Translations under genes and position numbers: made by a program | Notes under the pieces: generated by a model | Seen by the model: the letters and a program-made list of their open reading frames with translations, nothing else | The model's database searches: none | Told to the model about the DNA's origin: nothing | Shown: piece after piece, positions 63,358 to 64,000 of the stretch | How the letters are laid out: each line of letters starts with the position of its first letter | Numbering within the stretch: the first letter of the stretch is position 1 | Assembly (NCBI RefSeq): GCF_014844035.1 | Contig: NZ_CP062159.1 | Span: 1,426,001-1,490,000, forward strand | Length of the DNA stretch: 64,000 nucleotides | Source: Flavobacterium sp. MDT1-60 | GTDB taxonomy: Bacteria; Bacteroidota; Bacteroidia; Flavobacteriales; Flavobacteriaceae | Direction: 5' to 3'

Positions 63358-64000
63358 ATGAAAATAGCCTTTTTAACACCAGAATATCCGCACCCTAAAA
63401 CAGGTAATTCTGGAGGTATAGGTACAAGTATTAAAAATTTAGCGACCGCACTTTTAGGAAAAGGTATTTCGGTTCGAGTGTTGGTTTATGGTCAAAAAGA
63501 AGATGCTTTTTTTGATGATAATGGAATTTTGATTCAACAGATTAAAAATGTAAAATTCAAAGGATTATCCTGGTTTCTGACAAGAAAAAAATTAGAAAGA
63601 ATAATCAATAAATTATATTCTACCCAGGAAATTGATTTAATTGAAGCACCTGACTGGACTGGAATTACATCATTTATTAACCCAAATAAATGCCCAATTA
63701 TAATCCGATTACATGGTTCTGATACTTATTTCTGTCATTTGGATAATCGGCCTGTAAAAAGGATAAATAGATTTCATGAAAAAAGAGCGTTAAGAAAGGC
63801 AGATGGTTTATTATCAGTAAGTCAGTTTACTGCAGATTTGACAAATGCAGTTTTTGACTTGAATAATGAATTTACAATTGTTCCAAATCTTATTGATACC
63901 AGTTTGTTTGAAATTAATACTAATTACGGTCAAAAAGAAAAAAGCATTTTATATTTTGGAAGCTTAATCCGCAAAAAAGGACTTTTAGAATTGCCTTTAA
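63358..64000 (+). CDS. Glycosyltransferase family 4, N-terminal part (truncated by window edge)
   Basis: The frame is open from ATG 63358 to the window end (214 residues). It shows MKIAFLTPEYPHP, NSGGIGTSIKNLATALLGKG as acceptor loop, IRLHGSDTYF, SVSQFTADLTNAVF, VPNLIDTSLFEI and the beginning of the donor domain with ILYFGSLIRKKGLLELP. This is typical GT4. The start is 4 bp after the SGNH gene stop. The donor-binding EX7E region lies beyond the edge. Confidence 0.85.
   Translation, partial: MKIAFLTPEYPHPKTGNSGGIGTSIKNLATALLGKGISVRVLVYGQKEDAFFDDNGILIQQIKNVKFKGLSWFLTRKKLERIINKLYSTQEIDLIEAPDWTGITSFINPNKCPIIIRLHGSDTYFCHLDNRPVKRINRFHEKRALRKADGLLSVSQFTADLTNAVFDLNNEFTIVPNLIDTSLFEINTNYGQKEKSILYFGSLIRKKGLLELPL

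Noticed and set aside
1..64000. Many open frames of 60-130 codons on the minus strand
   Set aside because: All lie opposite well-supported plus-strand genes, have no recognisable motifs and reflect AT-rich codon use.
1..64000. Mobile elements, CRISPR arrays or tRNA genes
   Set aside because: No transposase motifs, regular spaced repeats or cloverleaf-like segments were seen on reading both strands.

Overview
The window is a 64 kb surface-polysaccharide biosynthesis and export locus from an AT-rich Bacteroidota genome, most likely a Flavobacterium. The assignment rests on low G+C, short A/T-rich spacers, weak Shine-Dalgarno signals, promoter elements of the TAnnTTTG type, a 7-bp AATCTAA intergenic repeat, and protein styles (800-residue SLBB exporter, WbqC protein, PglF-type dehydratase) usual in that group. 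Every gene I can support lies on the plus strand, mostly with 1-20 nt overlaps or very short gaps. I see no tRNA, rRNA, CRISPR array or insertion sequence.

Layout. 1-5.2 kb: end of a GDP-mannose pyrophosphorylase, rfbB, a polysaccharide export (Wza/OPX-like) gene broken by a frameshift, and a Wzz-like chain-length protein. 5.3-16.3 kb: a full CMP-legionaminic acid cassette (legB, legC, legH, legI, legG, ptmE, legF, ptmF, ptmA) followed by an amidotransferase with HisH/HisF-like partners, suggesting an acetamidino-type nonulosonate. 16.3-29.1 kb: repeat-unit assembly, with acetyltransferases, a Wzx flippase, a candidate nonulosonate transferase, several GT2 enzymes, nucleotide-sugar epimerase and decarboxylase genes, a Wzy-like polymerase, and a WecA-like initiating transferase that is also frameshifted. 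29.1-35.1 kb: a FdtA/WxcM-like epimerase, a PglE-like aminotransferase, rfbC, rfbD, rfbA and a PglF-type dehydratase, closed by a clear intrinsic terminator at about 35.16-35.19 kb.

35.4-54.6 kb: a second system with an ABC exporter (Wzm and Wzt with a poly-Asn linker and cargo-type C-terminal domain), a viosamine-like cassette (VioA-type aminotransferase, WbqC protein, methyltransferase, VioB/NeuD-like acyltransferase), a beta-propeller protein, a WbsX/GH99-like protein, a run of GT2 and GT4 enzymes, and wecB. 54.6-63.4 kb: a second nonulosonate set (NeuB-, NeuC- and NeuA-like) coupled to a 2-hydroxyacid dehydrogenase, an unfamiliar GT-B-like protein, a GT4 enzyme, and an MBOAT/SGNH acylation pair. 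A truncated GT4 gene runs off the right end.

Together the genes look able to make dTDP-rhamnose, a dTDP-4-amino-sugar, two CMP-nonulosonates, a bacillosamine-type UDP sugar, a UDP-xylose-type sugar and UDP-ManNAc, and to assemble them by a Wzx/Wzy route and an ABC route side by side. The main oddities are two A-tract frameshifts that hit the initiating transferase and the exporter of the Wzx/Wzy route, and two separate nonulosonate pathways, the second with an uncommon dehydrogenase.
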